Part shown: positions 43,465-53,740 of the stretch, one piece after another
How the letters are laid out: each line of letters opens with the position of its first letter
Numbering within the stretch: the stretch's first letter is position 1
Assembly: GCF_030680185.1 (NCBI RefSeq)
Contig: NZ_JAUXVZ010000056.1
Span: 41,812 to 105,811 of the forward strand
Direction of reading: 5' to 3'
Source of the DNA: Phenylobacterium sp.
Lineage (GTDB): Bacteria; Pseudomonadota; Alphaproteobacteria; Caulobacterales; Caulobacteraceae
DNA length: 64,000 bases
The notes under the pieces: model-generated
What the model was told of the DNA's origin: nothing
The model's database searches: none
The model's input: the letters and a program-made list of their open reading frames with translations, nothing else
Translations under genes and position numbers: made by a program

Positions 43465-44484
43465 CTAGATCTGGTCGTCGAACTTCTTGGCCAGGTCTTC
43501 GATGTTTTCCGGCGGCCAGTTGGGCACATCCATGCCGAGGCTGAGCCCCATGGTCGCCAGCACTTCCTTGATCTCGTTCAGCGACTTGCGGCCGAAGTTC
43601 GGGGTGCGAAGCATTTCGCCCTCGGTCTTCTGGATCAGGTCGCCGATGTAGACGATGTTGTCGTTCTTCAGGCAGTTGGCCGAACGCACCGACAGTTCCA
43701 GCTCGTCCACCTTCTTCAGCAGGGCCGGGTTGAAGGGCAGGTCCGGCTTGCCGTCGACGGCTTCCACTGGCTTCTTCGGCTCGTCGAAGGTGATGAAGAT
43801 CTGCAGCTGGTCCTGCAGGATGCGCGAGGCGAAGGCCACGGCGTCCACAGGCGACACAGCACCATTGGTTTCGACCTCGAGGATCAGCTTGTCATAGTCC
43901 AGCGACTGGCCCTGACGGGTCGGCTCGACGCGATAGGCGACGCGCTTGACCGGCGAATACAGGGCGTCGACGGCGATCAGGCCGATCGGGGCGTCTTCCG
44001 GACGGTTCAGCTCGGAGGCGACATAGCCCTTGCCGTTCTGGACAGTCAGTTCCATCCGCACCGAAGCACCCTCGTCGAGCGTGCAGATGATGTGGTCGGG
44101 GTTGAGGATCTCGATGTCCGAGGGGACGTCGATCTGGCCGGCCGTCACGGCACCGGGGCCCGTGGCGCGCAGGGTCATGCGCTTGGGGCCTTCGGCGTGC
44201 ATGCGCAGCGCCAGTTGCTTGATGTTGAGCACGATGTCGACCACGTCCTCGCGCACGCCTTCCAGCGACGAGAATTCGTGCACAACGCCGTCGATCTGGA
44301 TCGCGGTCACGGCGGCGCCTTGCAGCGACGACAGGAGAACGCGGCGCAGGGCATTGCCGAGCGTCACGCCGAAGCCGCGTTCCAGGGGCTCGGCGACCAG
44401 GCGCGATTTGCGCTGCGGGTCGGAGCTCGCCTCGATCTGCGGCTTCTCGGGACGGATCAGCTCTTGCCAGTTACGTTCGATCAT
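43465..44484 (-). CDS. rpoA: RNA polymerase alpha subunit
   Basis: 339 residues. The N-terminal dimerisation part includes [23 protein letters not shown]. The C-terminal domain ([19 protein letters not shown], then [14 protein letters not shown]) binds UP elements and activators. Normal alphaproteobacterial length. It follows rpsK and precedes rplQ. Confidence 0.98.
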   Translation of the reverse strand: MIERNWQELIRPEKPQIEASSDPQRKSRLVAEPLERGFGVTLGNALRRVLLSSLQGAAVTAIQIDGVVHEFSSLEGVREDVVDIVLNIKQLALRMHAEGPKRMTLRATGPGAVTAGQIDVPSDIEILNPDHIICTLDEGASVRMELTVQNGKGYVASELNRPEDAPIGLIAVDALYSPVKRVAYRVEPTRQGQSLDYDKLILEVETNGAVSPVDAVAFASRILQDQLQIFITFDEPKKPVEAVDGKPDLPFNPALLKKVDELELSVRSANCLKNDNIVYIGDLIQKTEGEMLRTPNFGRKSLNEIKEVLATMGLSLGMDVPNWPPENIEDLAKKFDDQI

Positions 44485-44572
44485 GGGTGTCCCTCGAAAA
44501 CGGAGCGCCGGTCCCTCGCCCCTCGTCAGGCGCGCCAGGACCGGCGGAGATAGGTAGTCAGTCTAGGTTCGC

Positions 44573-44962
44573 TTAGACGCGGCGGCGCTTGGGCGGACGG
44601 CAACCGTTGTGCGGCATCGGCGTGACGTCGCGGATGGTGGTGATGGTCAGGCCGACCGACTGCAGGGCGCGCAGTGCCGACTCACGGCCGGAACCGGGAC
44701 CCGAAACGTTGACTTCCAGCGTCTTGACGCCGTGTTCCTGGGCCTTCTTGCCCGCGTCTTCGGCGGCCATCTGGGCGGCGTAGGGGGTCGATTTGCGCGA
44801 ACCCTTGAAGCCCATGTGTCCGGCCGACGACCACGAGATCGCGTTGCCCTGGGCATCGGTGATCGTGATCATGGTGTTGTTGAAGGACGCGTTCACGTGG
44901 GCGACGCCCGAGGTGATGTTCTTGCGCTCGCGCTTCTTTACGCGACCCGGTTCCTTGGCCAT
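44573..44962 (-). CDS. rpsK: 30S ribosomal protein S11
   Basis: 129 residues ending [16 protein letters not shown], with the conserved [14 protein letters not shown] segment. Nine bases downstream of rpsM. Confidence 0.98.
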   Translation of the reverse strand: MAKEPGRVKKRERKNITSGVAHVNASFNNTMITITDAQGNAISWSSAGHMGFKGSRKSTPYAAQMAAEDAGKKAQEHGVKTLEVNVSGPGSGRESALRALQSVGLTITTIRDVTPMPHNGCRPPKRRRV

Positions 44963-44971
44963 GTGTCTGTC

Positions 44972-45340
44972 TTACTTCTTCTTGCCGGCGATCGGCTTGG
45001 CGGGACCCTTGCGGGTGCGGGCGTTGGTGTGGGTGCGCTGACCGCGGACCGGCAGGCCCTTGCGGTGACGCAGGCCGCGATAGCAGGCCAGGTCCATCAG
45101 ACGCTTGATGTTCATCGACGTCTCACGGCGCAGGTCGCCCTCGACGGTGTGATCGCGATCGATAGCCTCGCGGATCTGCAGCACCTCGGCGTCGGTCAAT
45201 TGATTGACCCGACGGGCGGCTTCGATGCCGACCTTGGAGGTGATGTCCTTGGCGGCGTGAGCGCCGATGCCATGGATATACTGCAGCGCGATCTCTACGC
45301 GCTTGTTGGTCGGGATGTTGACGCCAGCAATACGGGCCAC
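44972..45340 (-). CDS. rpsM: 30S ribosomal protein S13
   Basis: 122 residues from GTG 45340 ([20 protein letters not shown]), preceded by GGAGAG. The extra in-frame codons to 45388 are not part of S13. The C-terminus is [17 protein letters not shown]. The upstream neighbour on this strand is a TonB-like gene instead of adk. Confidence 0.97.
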   Translation of the reverse strand: MARIAGVNIPTNKRVEIALQYIHGIGAHAAKDITSKVGIEAARRVNQLTDAEVLQIREAIDRDHTVEGDLRRETSMNIKRLMDLACYRGLRHRKGLPVRGQRTHTNARTRKGPAKPIAGKKK

Positions 45341-45467
45341 GAAGCTCTCCAGATACGCATTGACGGACGCAACAAACGCTCCGGTCAACAGACCAGGAGC
45401 GCCGACGTCCTTCGCGGAAGTCCGGCCTTATACAGGGGATTCCCGGCGCGTCAACGGTCGGTCGACC

Positions 45468-46196
45468 TCAACGCCGACCTTGCGGGCCGAACTCCACGCC
45501 GAAGGTGGCCTCGGCGTCCTCCACCGGACGCCCGCCCTGGGTCGGGGGCGCGGCCCTGAAATGGACGACCGTGGCCAGGGCCGCCGCGCCGAAGCCCTGC
45601 CCGGCCGGGCTCTCACGCACCACGCGGCAGTTGTCCAGCCGGCTGTCGAGACGGATGCGGCAGCTGAGCAGCACATTGCCGCTGATCCGCGCCCGTCGCG
45701 CCGCAAGCGGATAGACGCGCTGGATCTCGGCCGAGGAGGCCCCGGCGACCAGACGCCAGCGGGTGCCGCCACTGCCCGGGCCCGAGCCGGAACCCTGCCC
45801 CATGCCGGTTCCGGTACCCTCCCCGCCCTGACCCATGCCCGGCGTCGGTCCGGCCTCGGGCGCGGCCCCGACGACCAGGGCCGGCTCGGGTGCCGGAACG
45901 GGCGGCGCGATCACCTCACGCGGCTTGTCGGCGGGCTTGGGCGGGACATGGACGCGGGACGGCGCGGCCGGCGCGCCACCGCCCTGGGTGCGGGCCGGCT
46001 CGACCGGCGGTGGTGGCGGCGGGGGCGGCGGCCGATACAGGAAGACACTGACCACGGCCTGTTCGGCCGGCGGCGGCACCGGCGCATCGGCGCGGGCCAT
46101 GATGCTGAACACGCCCAGATGGGCCAGGGTCACGCCCACGACGATGCCCAGCTTGCGCAGCCGGTCGGTGTTCAGCAGGGAGGGTTCAGGGTTCAC
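45468..46196 (-). CDS. TonB-like proline-rich protein inserted in the ribosomal cluster
   Basis: 242 residues from GTG 46196. N-terminal membrane helix (LGIVVGVTLAHLGVFSIMA), a run of nine prolines, a long Pro/Gly spacer (PGMGQGGEGTGTGMGQGSG), and a TonB-type C-terminal domain (YPLAARRARISGNVLLSCRI ending VEFGPQG). It lies between adk and rpsM on the same strand, 58 bases behind adk... it starts downstream of adk and ends 127 bases before rpsM. It would be co-transcribed with ribosomal genes unless internal signals intervene. Confidence 0.85.
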   Translation of the reverse strand: MNPEPSLLNTDRLRKLGIVVGVTLAHLGVFSIMARADAPVPPPAEQAVVSVFLYRPPPPPPPPPVEPARTQGGGAPAAPSRVHVPPKPADKPREVIAPPVPAPEPALVVGAAPEAGPTPGMGQGGEGTGTGMGQGSGSGPGSGGTRWRLVAGASSAEIQRVYPLAARRARISGNVLLSCRIRLDSRLDNCRVVRESPAGQGFGAAALATVVHFRAAPPTQGGRPVEDAEATFGVEFGPQGRR

Positions 46197-46254
46197 GGGC
46201 CGATCCTATCACGCACGACTGAACGCGCGGGACGCCGGATCGATCAGACGGGGT

Positions 46255-46827
46255 TCAGGCGGCGGTGCCGTCCAGCACCGCGTCGATGGCCACGGCGACG
46301 GTGGCGATCGCGCCCATGCCGTCGATCTCGGACAACAGGCCCTTGTCGGCATAGTAGGGCAGCAGCGGTGCGGTGTTGCGATTGTAGGCGTCCAGCCGGA
46401 CCTTGAAACTGTCCGGATTGTCGTCCGGACGGCCCTGGTCGGCGAACCGCACGGCGACCCGCTTGAGCAGGGCGTCGTCATCGACCTTGAGGCGAATGAC
46501 GTGGTCGATCTTCTTGCCCAGCTTGGCCAGCATGGCGTCCAGCGCCTCGGCCTGGGCCACGGTGCGGGGGAAGCCGTCGAAGATGGCCCCACCGGCGTCC
46601 TCGGCCTCTTTCAGCCGGGCTTCGATCAGGGCGATGACGATGGCGTCGGAGACCAGGTCGCCGCGCGACATCAGGGCCTGGCACTCACGCCCCAGTTCCG
46701 TGCCCGAGGCGATGGCCTCGCGCAGCATGTCACCGGTCGACAGCTGGACCATGCCGCGGGCCTCGACCAGCCGCTTGGCCTGCGTGCCCTTGCCCGCCGC
46801 CGGCGGTCCGAACAGAACCAGGTTCAT
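46255..46827 (-). CDS. adk: Adenylate kinase
   Basis: 190 residues, the short type lacking the zinc LID: P-loop GPPAAGKGTQAKRL, STGDMLREAI, DGFPRTVAQAEAL and RPDDNPDSFKVRL. It equilibrates ATP + AMP with 2 ADP. It follows secY, as in many spc operons. Confidence 0.97.
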   Translation of the reverse strand: MNLVLFGPPAAGKGTQAKRLVEARGMVQLSTGDMLREAIASGTELGRECQALMSRGDLVSDAIVIALIEARLKEAEDAGGAIFDGFPRTVAQAEALDAMLAKLGKKIDHVIRLKVDDDALLKRVAVRFADQGRPDDNPDSFKVRLDAYNRNTAPLLPYYADKGLLSEIDGMGAIATVAVAIDAVLDGTAA

Positions 46828-46850
46828 CGCCGCCCCCTAACCAGCCCGGC

Positions 46851-48242
46851 CTAGCGCCGGGCGGGCGCGGTGACGCCCTTGCCGCGAGTCTTGTCCCGAC
46901 CGCGCAGCTTGGCCTTCTTGATCAGGCCTTCGTACTGGTGGGCCAGCAGCTGGGACTGGATCTGGGCCACGGTGTCCATGGTCACCGAGACCACGATCAG
47001 GATCGAGGTACCGCCGAGGATGACGCCCGTGGTTCCGGACATGCCCATCATGATCTCCGGCAGCACACAGACGGCGGCGATATAGGCGGCGCCGATGGTG
47101 GTCAGTCGGGTCAGCACATAGTCGAGATATTCCGCCGTCCGCTTGCCGGGGCGGATGCCCGGCAGGAAGCCGCCGTATTTGCGCAGGTTCTCGGCCGTGT
47201 CCTCGGGGTTGAAGGTGATCGAGGTGTAGAAGAAGCAGAAGAAGACGATCAGCGAACCGTACAGCAGGATGAACAGCGGCTGGCCGTTCTGCAGCATGCC
47301 GGTGACGACCGGCAGCCATTCCATCCACGGCGGCAGGTTCGCCGTGGCCACGAACTGGGCCACGGTCGTCGGCAGCATCAGCAGCGACGAGGCGAAGATC
47401 GCCGGGATGACGCCGGCGGTGTTGAGCTTCAGCGGCAGGAACGAACGCTCGCCCCCGGCCATCCGGTTGCCTTCCTGGCGCTTCGGATACTGGATCAGCA
47501 GTCGACGCTGGGCCCGCTCCATGAAGACGATGAAGACGACCAGACCGATGGCCATGGCGGAGAAGAACAGCAGGGCGAAGGGCGACATCTGGCCCTGGTA
47601 GGCCAGGCCGAACATGCGGGCGACCGTGCCCGGCAGGACGGCGACGATGCCGGCGAAGATGATCAGCGAGATACCGTTGCCGACGCCGCGCGCCGTCACC
47701 TGCTCACCCAGCCACATCAGGAACATGGTGCCGCCCGTCAGGGTGGTGACGGTCGAGACGATGAAGAACACGCCCGGCGCGTCGATCAGGCCCGGCGTGG
47801 CGTTGAGGCCAAAGGCGATGCCCGTCGACTGGAACAGGGCCAGCACGACCGTCAGATAGCGGGTGTACTGGTTCAGCTGCTTGCGGCCGCTCTCGCCGCC
47901 TTCCTTCTTCAGCTTCTCCCACGGCGGATAGACCGCGCCCATCAGCTGGACGATGATCGAGGCCGAGATGTAGGGCATGACGTTCAGGGCGAAGACGGCC
48001 ATGCGCTCGACCGCGCCGCCCGAGAACATGTTGAACATGTCCAGCACGCCGCGTCCGCCTGCCGGGTTCTGGAAGAACTGCAGGAAGGCTTCCGAGTTGA
48101 TGCCCGGAATCGGCACATAGGTGCCGATCCGGTAGACCAGCAGGGCCATCAGCGTGAACAGCAGACGCTTATGCAGCTCGGTCGCCTTCGCGAACGAGCC
48201 CATGTTCATGTTTGCTGCGAGTTGTTCGGCGGCCGAAGCCAT
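46851..48242 (-). CDS. secY: Protein translocase subunit SecY
   Basis: 463 residues, ten membrane helices. The plug/first-helix region has KRLLFTLMALLVYRIGTYVPIPGIN, and MNMFSGGAVERMAVFALNVMPYISASI is the canonical segment. The C-terminal tail is KTRGKGVTAPARR. Forms the Sec channel with SecE and SecG. ATG 48242 follows a gap with a hairpin. Confidence 0.98.
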   Translation of the reverse strand: MASAAEQLAANMNMGSFAKATELHKRLLFTLMALLVYRIGTYVPIPGINSEAFLQFFQNPAGGRGVLDMFNMFSGGAVERMAVFALNVMPYISASIIVQLMGAVYPPWEKLKKEGGESGRKQLNQYTRYLTVVLALFQSTGIAFGLNATPGLIDAPGVFFIVSTVTTLTGGTMFLMWLGEQVTARGVGNGISLIIFAGIVAVLPGTVARMFGLAYQGQMSPFALLFFSAMAIGLVVFIVFMERAQRRLLIQYPKRQEGNRMAGGERSFLPLKLNTAGVIPAIFASSLLMLPTTVAQFVATANLPPWMEWLPVVTGMLQNGQPLFILLYGSLIVFFCFFYTSITFNPEDTAENLRKYGGFLPGIRPGKRTAEYLDYVLTRLTTIGAAYIAAVCVLPEIMMGMSGTTGVILGGTSILIVVSVTMDTVAQIQSQLLAHQYEGLIKKAKLRGRDKTRGKGVTAPARR

Positions 48243-48314
48243 ATGGTGTCACCCCGACTGATCAGAACCTGACGCGGCGGAGATGAATCCGGCGTCTGCG
48301 TCCAGATAGGCGAA

Positions 48315-48339
48315 GGGCGCCCGCTTAGCGAGGGCGCCC
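48315..48339 (-). other. Intra-operon hairpin between rplO and secY
   Basis: GGGCGCCC (48315-48322 and 48332-48339) forms an 8-bp stem with a 9-nt loop. No T-run follows on the minus strand, so full termination is unlikely. It could be an RNA-processing or attenuation site. Confidence 0.5.
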
Positions 48340-48346
48340 TCCTGTC

Positions 48347-48949
48347 TTATTTCGCGGCGGTACGCGCTGCGGTACGGGTCGTGCGAGCCGAGATCTTGTT
48401 GGCGTCGCCACGCGGAGCCTTGGCCGGCGGAGCCTTGCCCTTGGCGGCGTTGCGCTTCTCGATGCGCGCGGCGGCCTTGGCTTCAGCGGCGATACGCTGC
48501 TGCTCGATGGTGCCACCGGCGGCCTCGATGGCCTTGATGGCGCCGGCCGAGGCCGACCAGACGACCAGGTTCAGCTTGCCCTTGATCTCGCCGGTGCCCA
48601 GCAGACGGACGCCGTCCTTGACGCGACGGATCACGCCGGCGGCCACCAGGGCCTCGCCGTTGATCTCGGCCTTGATGTCCAGCTTCTTGGCATCGATGGC
48701 GTCCTGCAGGCGCCACAGGTTCACTTCGGCCAGCTTCAGGGCGTTGGCGTTGTTGAAGCCGCGCTTGGGCATCCGCATGTACAGCGGCATCTGGCCGCCT
48801 TCGAAGCCGCCGATGGCGACGCCCGAACGCGACTTCTGACCCTTGACGCCACGACCGGCGGTCTTGCCCTTGCCCGAACCCGGGCCACGGCCGACGCGCA
48901 TGCGCTTCTTGTGGGCGCCCTCGTTGTCGCGAATTTCGTTCAGTTTCAT
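48347..48949 (-). CDS. rplO: 50S ribosomal protein L15
   Basis: 200 residues from ATG 48949. The conserved core is [27 protein letters not shown] to the middle domain. After about residue 155 there is a long Ala/Lys-rich tail ([24 protein letters not shown]...), longer than the usual ~150-160 residues. Such tails are common in alphaproteobacterial ribosomal proteins. Confidence 0.96.
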   Translation of the reverse strand: MKLNEIRDNEGAHKKRMRVGRGPGSGKGKTAGRGVKGQKSRSGVAIGGFEGGQMPLYMRMPKRGFNNANALKLAEVNLWRLQDAIDAKKLDIKAEINGEALVAAGVIRRVKDGVRLLGTGEIKGKLNLVVWSASAGAIKAIEAAGGTIEQQRIAAEAKAAARIEKRNAAKGKAPPAKAPRGDANKISARTTRTAARTAAK

Positions 48950-49027
48950 GTGCCTGATCCTTTCGGGTGCTAGCGCCCGGGCCAATCCAATTAAAGGGGG
49001 CCCGGACTCGGCGTTGAAATAATTGAA

Positions 49028-49047
49028 GGGCCGCTTCTAGGCGGCCC
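49028..49047 (-). other. Intra-operon hairpin between rpmD and rplO
   Basis: GGGCCGC (49028-49034) pairs with GCGGCCC (49041-49047), with a 6-nt loop. On the minus strand a TTCAATTATTT stretch follows, so it resembles a weak terminator or attenuator. The gap between the two genes is about 157 bases. Confidence 0.55.
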
Positions 49048-49106
49048 CCTTCAGCATCGCAAGACGCGAGACGCCCTCCCCCGGATGGGGAAGGGCGAAA
49101 CACGGC

Positions 49107-49304
49107 TTATTTTTCGACGATCTCGGTCAGGTGGGCGACCTTGGCGATCATCCCGCGAACCGAGGGGGTGTCTTCCAGCGTGGACTCGCGGCCCATGCGG
49201 TTGAGACCCAGACCCATCAGGGTGGCGCGCTGATCCGACTTGCGGCGGATCGGGCTGCCCGTCTGACGGACGGTGACGGTGGTCTTGGATTCAGTCTTGG
49301 CCAT
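49107..49304 (-). CDS. rpmD: 50S ribosomal protein L30
   Basis: 65 residues: [20 protein letters not shown], the [11 protein letters not shown] core and the end [11 protein letters not shown]. Four bases downstream of rpsE. Confidence 0.97.
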   Translation of the reverse strand: MAKTESKTTVTVRQTGSPIRRKSDQRATLMGLGLNRMGRESTLEDTPSVRGMIAKVAHLTEIVEK

Positions 49305-49308
49305 GGTC

Positions 49309-49929
49309 TCAGGCTTCCTGGGCTTCAGGCGCCGCTTCCGGAGCCGAGGCGCCGTCGTTGCGGCGACCCATCAGGTCGGCGACCTTCTTGCCGCGCTTGG
49401 AGGCGACCTGACGCGGCGACGACTGGACCTTCAGAGCTTCGAAGGTGGCGCGGATCATGTTGTAGGGGTTCGAGGAACCGGTCGACTTGCCGACGACGTC
49501 CTGGACGCCGAGGGTTTCGAGCACGGCGCGCATCGGACCGCCCGCGATGACGCCCGTTCCGGGAGGAGCGGCGCGCATCATGATCTTGCCGGCGCCCCAA
49601 CGGCCCGAGCCGTCGTGGTGCAGGGTGCGGTTCTCGCGCAGCGGAACGCGGATCATGGTCTTCTTGGCTTCTTCGGTCGCCTTGCGGATGGCTTCCGGCA
49701 CTTCGCGCGCCTTGCCGTGACCGAAGCCGACGCGGCCCTTGCCGTCGCCGACGACCATCAGGGCCGCGAACGAGAACCGGCGGCCGCCTTTGACGGTGGC
49801 GGCGACACGGTTGATGTGCACCAGCTTCTCGACGATGTCCGAATCCGGGCCGTCAGCCTGGGGACCGTTGCGGTTGTCACGACGGTTGCGATCGTTGCCG
49901 CCGCCGCCGCGTTGGGGTGTTTGCGCCAT
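49309..49929 (-). CDS. rpsE: 30S ribosomal protein S5
   Basis: 206 residues: [28 protein letters not shown], then [17 protein letters not shown]. The N-terminal 30 residues are Gly/Asn/Arg-rich and the C-terminal ~15 Ala/Glu-rich, giving a longer protein than E. coli S5. Confidence 0.97.
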   Translation of the reverse strand: MAQTPQRGGGGNDRNRRDNRNGPQADGPDSDIVEKLVHINRVAATVKGGRRFSFAALMVVGDGKGRVGFGHGKAREVPEAIRKATEEAKKTMIRVPLRENRTLHHDGSGRWGAGKIMMRAAPPGTGVIAGGPMRAVLETLGVQDVVGKSTGSSNPYNMIRATFEALKVQSSPRQVASKRGKKVADLMGRRNDGASAPEAAPEAQEA

Positions 49930-49941
49930 CTGTCGCGTCCC

Positions 49942-50304
49942 TTAGAAATTCAGACCGGCTTCACGCGCGGCATCAGCCAGCGCCTTCACCCGACCGTGAT
50001 AGATGTAGCCGCCGCGATCGAAGACGACGTCCGTGACGCCCTTCTCGATGGCGCGTTCCGCGACCAGCTTGCCGATCATCGCAGCAGCGGCGACGTCCGA
50101 ACCCTTGACCTTCTTGCCCTTCTCGCCTTCCAGCGAGGAAGCGGCGGCGATCGTGACGCCGTTGAGGTCGTCGATGATCTGGGCCGAGATGTTCTTGTCC
50201 GAACGGTGCACCGACAGGCGCAGACGGCCATTGGAGACAGCCTTCAGGCGGCGGCGAGTGCGCTCGGTGCGGCGCTGGGCTTGTTGTCGAAGAGAAAGAG
50301 CCAT
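49942..50304 (-). CDS. rplR: 50S ribosomal protein L18
   Basis: 120 residues: RRKLKAV-like [29 protein letters not shown] and end [17 protein letters not shown]. Three bases downstream of rplF. Confidence 0.97.
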   Translation of the reverse strand: MALSLRQQAQRRTERTRRRLKAVSNGRLRLSVHRSDKNISAQIIDDLNGVTIAAASSLEGEKGKKVKGSDVAAAAMIGKLVAERAIEKGVTDVVFDRGGYIYHGRVKALADAAREAGLNF

Positions 50305-50307
50305 GAC

Positions 50308-50841
50308 TTACTTCTTCTTGCCTTCCTTGCGCCGGACCTTTTCGCCCGTGTAGCGGACACCCTTGCCCTTGTAGGGCTCCGGCGGACGCAGCTTGCGGAT
50401 GACGGCGGCGATCTGACCCACGGCCTGCTTGTCAGCACCCGAGATCTTGATTTCAGTCTGCTTGGGCACCGCGAAGGTGACGCCGGCAGGCGGCTGGATG
50501 TCGACGTCGTGCGAGAAGCCGAGCTGCAGCGACAGGGCATTGCCCTTCATCGCGGCGCGATAGCCCACGCCGACCAGGTCCAGGCTCTTTTCAAAGCCGG
50601 TGGTGACGCCGACGACCATGTTGTCGACCAGGGTACGCGACAGGCCCCACATGGCCCGCGAACGCTGGTTGTCCTCACGCATGGTGAGGTTCAGGCCGTC
50701 GTCGCCCTGGGCGACTGCGATCTCGTCGGCGACGGTCCAGGAGCGTTCGCCCTTGGGACCCTTCACCGAGACCGTCTGGCCGTCGAGCGTGACAGTCACG
50801 CCCTTCGGCACTTCAATGGTGCGTTTTCCGATACGGGACAT
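50308..50841 (-). CDS. rplF: 50S ribosomal protein L6
   Basis: 177 residues: [15 protein letters not shown], the [21 protein letters not shown] turn, and the end [23 protein letters not shown]. Two bases downstream of rpsH. Confidence 0.98.
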   Translation of the reverse strand: MSRIGKRTIEVPKGVTVTLDGQTVSVKGPKGERSWTVADEIAVAQGDDGLNLTMREDNQRSRAMWGLSRTLVDNMVVGVTTGFEKSLDLVGVGYRAAMKGNALSLQLGFSHDVDIQPPAGVTFAVPKQTEIKISGADKQAVGQIAAVIRKLRPPEPYKGKGVRYTGEKVRRKEGKKK

Positions 50842-50842
50842 C

Positions 50843-51241
50843 TTAGTAGACCCTGCAGAGGACTTCGCCGCCCACCTTGGCTTCGCGAGCCGCGGTGTCC
50901 GACATGACGCCCTTGGACGTGGAGAGGATCGAGATGCCGAGGCCGTTCTTGATCGGCTTCAGGTCGGAGATCGCGGAGTAGACGCGGCGGCCCGGCTTGG
51001 ACACGCGAGCGATCTCGGCGATGACCGGCTGGCCGTCGAAGTACTTCAGCTCGATCTCGAACTGCGGGAATTCGCCGGGGTTCTGAACCAGCGCATAGCC
51101 GCGGATGTAGCCCTCGTCCTGCAGCACGTCGAGGACGCGCTGGCGCAGACGGGAAGCCGGGGTGAGCACCTTGGAACGTTTGCGCATGTGCGCGTTCCGG
51201 ATGCGAGCGATCATGTCGCTCAGGGGATCGTTGATCATCAT
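50843..51241 (-). CDS. rpsH: 30S ribosomal protein S8
   Basis: 132 residues: [20 protein letters not shown], then [22 protein letters not shown] and the [14 protein letters not shown] end. Two adjacent ATG codons are possible starts (51241 and 51238). Confidence 0.97.
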   Translation of the reverse strand: MMINDPLSDMIARIRNAHMRKRSKVLTPASRLRQRVLDVLQDEGYIRGYALVQNPGEFPQFEIELKYFDGQPVIAEIARVSKPGRRVYSAISDLKPIKNGLGISILSTSKGVMSDTAAREAKVGGEVLCRVY

Positions 51242-51255
51242 ATCTGTCGCTCCCC

Positions 51256-51561
51256 TTACCAGCTGGACTTGGTGAGACCCGGGATCTGACCCAGGTTGCC
51301 GAGTTCGCGCAGGGCGATCCGGCTCATTTTGAGCTTGCGATAGAAGGCCCGCGGACGGCCCGTCACTTCGCAGCGGTTACGAATCCGGTTGGCGGCCGAG
51401 TTGCGCGGCAGCTTGGCCAGCTTGAGGCGCGCCTCGAAGCGCTCCTCGAGAGGCAGGGATTCGTCGTTGGCGGTCGCCTTCAGGGCGGCACGCTTGTCGG
51501 CGTATTTCGCGACGAGGGCCTTGACCATCTCGTTGCGGTTTACGGCGCTTTTCTTAGCCAT
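51256..51561 (-). CDS. rpsN: 30S ribosomal protein S14
   Basis: 101 residues: [24 protein letters not shown] to [19 protein letters not shown]. It lacks the zinc CxxC pairs, so it is the long zinc-free form. Confidence 0.98.
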   Translation of the reverse strand: MAKKSAVNRNEMVKALVAKYADKRAALKATANDESLPLEERFEARLKLAKLPRNSAANRIRNRCEVTGRPRAFYRKLKMSRIALRELGNLGQIPGLTKSSW

Positions 51562-51580
51562 GGTTTCTTTCCCTTCCCGC

Positions 51581-52141
51581 TCAGTTCGTCACGAACGGGA
51601 ACTTGAACTCGGTGAGAAGCGCGCGTGCCTCGTCATCGGTCTTGGCCGTGGTGCAGACGATGATGTCCATGCCCCACATCTGATCGATCTGGTCGTAGTT
51701 GATCTCCGGGAACACGATGTGTTCCTTGAGGCCCATGGCATAGTTGCCGCGACCGTCGAACGAGGTCGGCTTGAGGCCGCGGAAATCCTTCACGCGCGGC
51801 AGCGCGATCGTGATCAGTCGATCGAGGAACTCGTACATCTGGTCGCCGCGGAGGGTGACCTTGCCGCCGATGACCATGCCTTCGCGCAGCTTGAAGCCGG
51901 CGATGGAGTTACGGGCCTTGGTGGCAACGGGCTTCTGACCGGCGATGGCCGCCAGGTCCTTGAGGGCCGCGGTGGCCTTCTTGGAGTCAGCCACGGCTTC
52001 ACCGATGCCCATGTTGAGGACGATCTTGTCCAGCTTGGGCATCTGCATCGGGTTGGTGTAGCCGAACTTCTCGGTCAGCACGCCCTTGATGCGCTCGTTG
52101 TAGTCGCCCTTGAGGCGCGGGGTGTATTTGGTGTCAGCCAT
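51581..52141 (-). CDS. rplE: 50S ribosomal protein L5
   Basis: 186 residues: [42 protein letters not shown] and [20 protein letters not shown]. The ATG overlaps the rplX stop (TGATG). Confidence 0.98.
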   Translation of the reverse strand: MADTKYTPRLKGDYNERIKGVLTEKFGYTNPMQMPKLDKIVLNMGIGEAVADSKKATAALKDLAAIAGQKPVATKARNSIAGFKLREGMVIGGKVTLRGDQMYEFLDRLITIALPRVKDFRGLKPTSFDGRGNYAMGLKEHIVFPEINYDQIDQMWGMDIIVCTTAKTDDEARALLTEFKFPFVTN

Positions 52142-52449
52142 CAGATGACGTCTCCCGTCGTCTTGGCGAAGCGAACCTTCTTGTCGCCTTCCATACGGAA
52201 GCCGACGCGGGCTGCCTTGCCGTTGGCGTCGGCAATCGCGACGTTCGACAGGTGAAGCGACGCTTCCTTGTTCTTGATGCCGCCCTGGGGGTCGGCCTGG
52301 GTCGGACGGGTGTGGCGCTGGACCATGTTGATCCCCTGCACCATGACGCGGTTCGTGGTCGGCAGAACCTTGGTCACCTTACCGGTGCGACCCTTGTCCT
52401 TGCCTGCGAGCACCACGACGTTGTCGCCGGTTTTGATCTTGGCGGCCAT
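52141..52449 (-). CDS. rplX: 50S ribosomal protein L24
   Basis: 102 residues: [22 protein letters not shown] (KOW motif), then [20 protein letters not shown]. Coupled to rplE. Confidence 0.98.
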   Translation of the reverse strand: MAAKIKTGDNVVVLAGKDKGRTGKVTKVLPTTNRVMVQGINMVQRHTRPTQADPQGGIKNKEASLHLSNVAIADANGKAARVGFRMEGDKKVRFAKTTGDVI

Positions 52450-52451
52450 GA

Positions 52452-52820
52452 CTACAGGACCTCCGGAGCCAGAGAGATGATCTTCATGTGGTTCTTGGCG
52501 CGCAGTTCACGGGGAACCGGGCCAAAGATCCGCGTGCCGACCGGCTCGTTCTGCTTGTTGACGATGACGGCGGCCGACTTGTCGAAACGAATGACAGAGC
52601 CGTCCTTGCGCATGATGTCCTTGGCGGTGCGCACGACGATAGCGCGCACGACGTCGCCCTTCTTCACGCGGCCGCGAGGAATGGCTTCCTTCACCGAAGC
52701 GACAATCGTGTCGCCCACCGAGGCGTAGCGGCGCTTGGAGCCGCCCAACACCTTGATGCACATGACCCGGCGAGCACCCGAATTATCGGCTACCTCCAGG
52801 TTAGTTTGCATCTGGATCAT
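52452..52820 (-). CDS. rplN: 50S ribosomal protein L14
   Basis: 122 residues: [37 protein letters not shown] and [24 protein letters not shown]. Standard length. Confidence 0.98.
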   Translation of the reverse strand: MIQMQTNLEVADNSGARRVMCIKVLGGSKRRYASVGDTIVASVKEAIPRGRVKKGDVVRAIVVRTAKDIMRKDGSVIRFDKSAAVIVNKQNEPVGTRIFGPVPRELRAKNHMKIISLAPEVL

Positions 52821-52838
52821 ATGATCAGATCTTTCTGA

Positions 52839-53087
52839 TTACGAGGCCGAGGCCGAGGAGTCCGACAGGACTTCCCAGCGCTTCAGCTTGGACTTGGGGG
52901 CGCACTCAATGATGCGGGCCTGGTCACCCACCTTGAGGGCGTTGGCTTCGTCGTGAGCGTGATACTTCTTGGACAGGCGCACGATCTTTTTAAGGACCGG
53001 GTGCAGCAGCGTGCGTTGGACGACGACGACGACAGTCTTGTCGCCCTTGTCGGAGACGACCACGCCTTCGAGAACTCTTTTCGGCAT
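52839..53087 (-). CDS. rpsQ: 30S ribosomal protein S17
   Basis: 82 residues from ATG 53087 ([20 protein letters not shown]). The in-frame codons to 53120 are not part of S17. The [15 protein letters not shown] motif is present. Confidence 0.97.
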   Translation of the reverse strand: MPKRVLEGVVVSDKGDKTVVVVVQRTLLHPVLKKIVRLSKKYHAHDEANALKVGDQARIIECAPKSKLKRWEVLSDSSASAS

Positions 53088-53097
53088 CTTCGTTTCC

Positions 53098-53295
53098 TTA
53101 GACCGCTGCGCGATTTGCACGCAGGAGCGTGGAAATACGGGCGATGTCCTTGCGCACTTCCGAGACCCGATGGGTCTTTTCCATCTGGCCGGTAGCAGCC
53201 TGGAAGCGCAGGTTGAACTGTTCCTTCTTGAGCTTCAGCAGCTCGTCGGACAGCTGGTCGGGCGTCTGGGCCCGGAGGTCGGCGATCTTGGTCAT
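53098..53295 (-). CDS. rpmC: 50S ribosomal protein L29
   Basis: 65 residues: [33 protein letters not shown] pattern, followed by [13 protein letters not shown]. The start overlaps the rplP stop (ATGA). Confidence 0.97.
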   Translation of the reverse strand: MTKIADLRAQTPDQLSDELLKLKKEQFNLRFQAATGQMEKTHRVSEVRKDIARISTLLRANRAAV

Positions 53296-53735
53296 GCGCC
53301 TACGTGCTCCACGTGCGAGACGCCGGCGTCGAGGCGGGTGACCACCTTCGTACGGACCGGCAGCTTGGCGGCGCCAAGACGCAGGGCCTCACGGGCGATG
53401 TCGTCCGGCACGCCGTCGATTTCAAACAGGATCCGGCCCGGGTGGCAGCGTGCCGCCCAGTGATCCACGGCACCCTTGCCTTTACCCATGCGGACTTCGG
53501 CCGGCTTGCCCGTGACGGGCAGGTCGGGGAACACGCGGATCCAGACGCGGCCCTGGCGCTTCATCTGGCGGGTAATCGCGCGGCGGGCCGCCTCGATCTG
53601 ACGCGCAGTGATACGTTCCGGCTCCACCGTCTTCAGGCCGTAGGACCCGAAGTTCAGCGAGAAACCACCCTTGGCGGCACCGTGGATACGGCCCTTGAAG
53701 GCCTTGCGGTATTTGGTTTTCTTAGGCTGCAGCAT
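53292..53735 (-). CDS. rplP: 50S ribosomal protein L16
   Basis: 147 residues: [19 protein letters not shown], the [19 protein letters not shown] segment and [20 protein letters not shown] few residues longer than usual at the C-terminus (VSHVEHVGA). Confidence 0.98.
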   Translation of the reverse strand: MLQPKKTKYRKAFKGRIHGAAKGGFSLNFGSYGLKTVEPERITARQIEAARRAITRQMKRQGRVWIRVFPDLPVTGKPAEVRMGKGKGAVDHWAARCHPGRILFEIDGVPDDIAREALRLGAAKLPVRTKVVTRLDAGVSHVEHVGA

Positions 53736-53740
53736 TTTCC

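Noticed and set aside
46938..48272. A 444-codon plus-strand frame opposite secY
   Set aside because: Antisense shadow of SecY.
49273..50907. A 544-codon plus-strand frame opposite rpsE-rplF
   Set aside because: It spans several true ribosomal genes in antisense; no domain.
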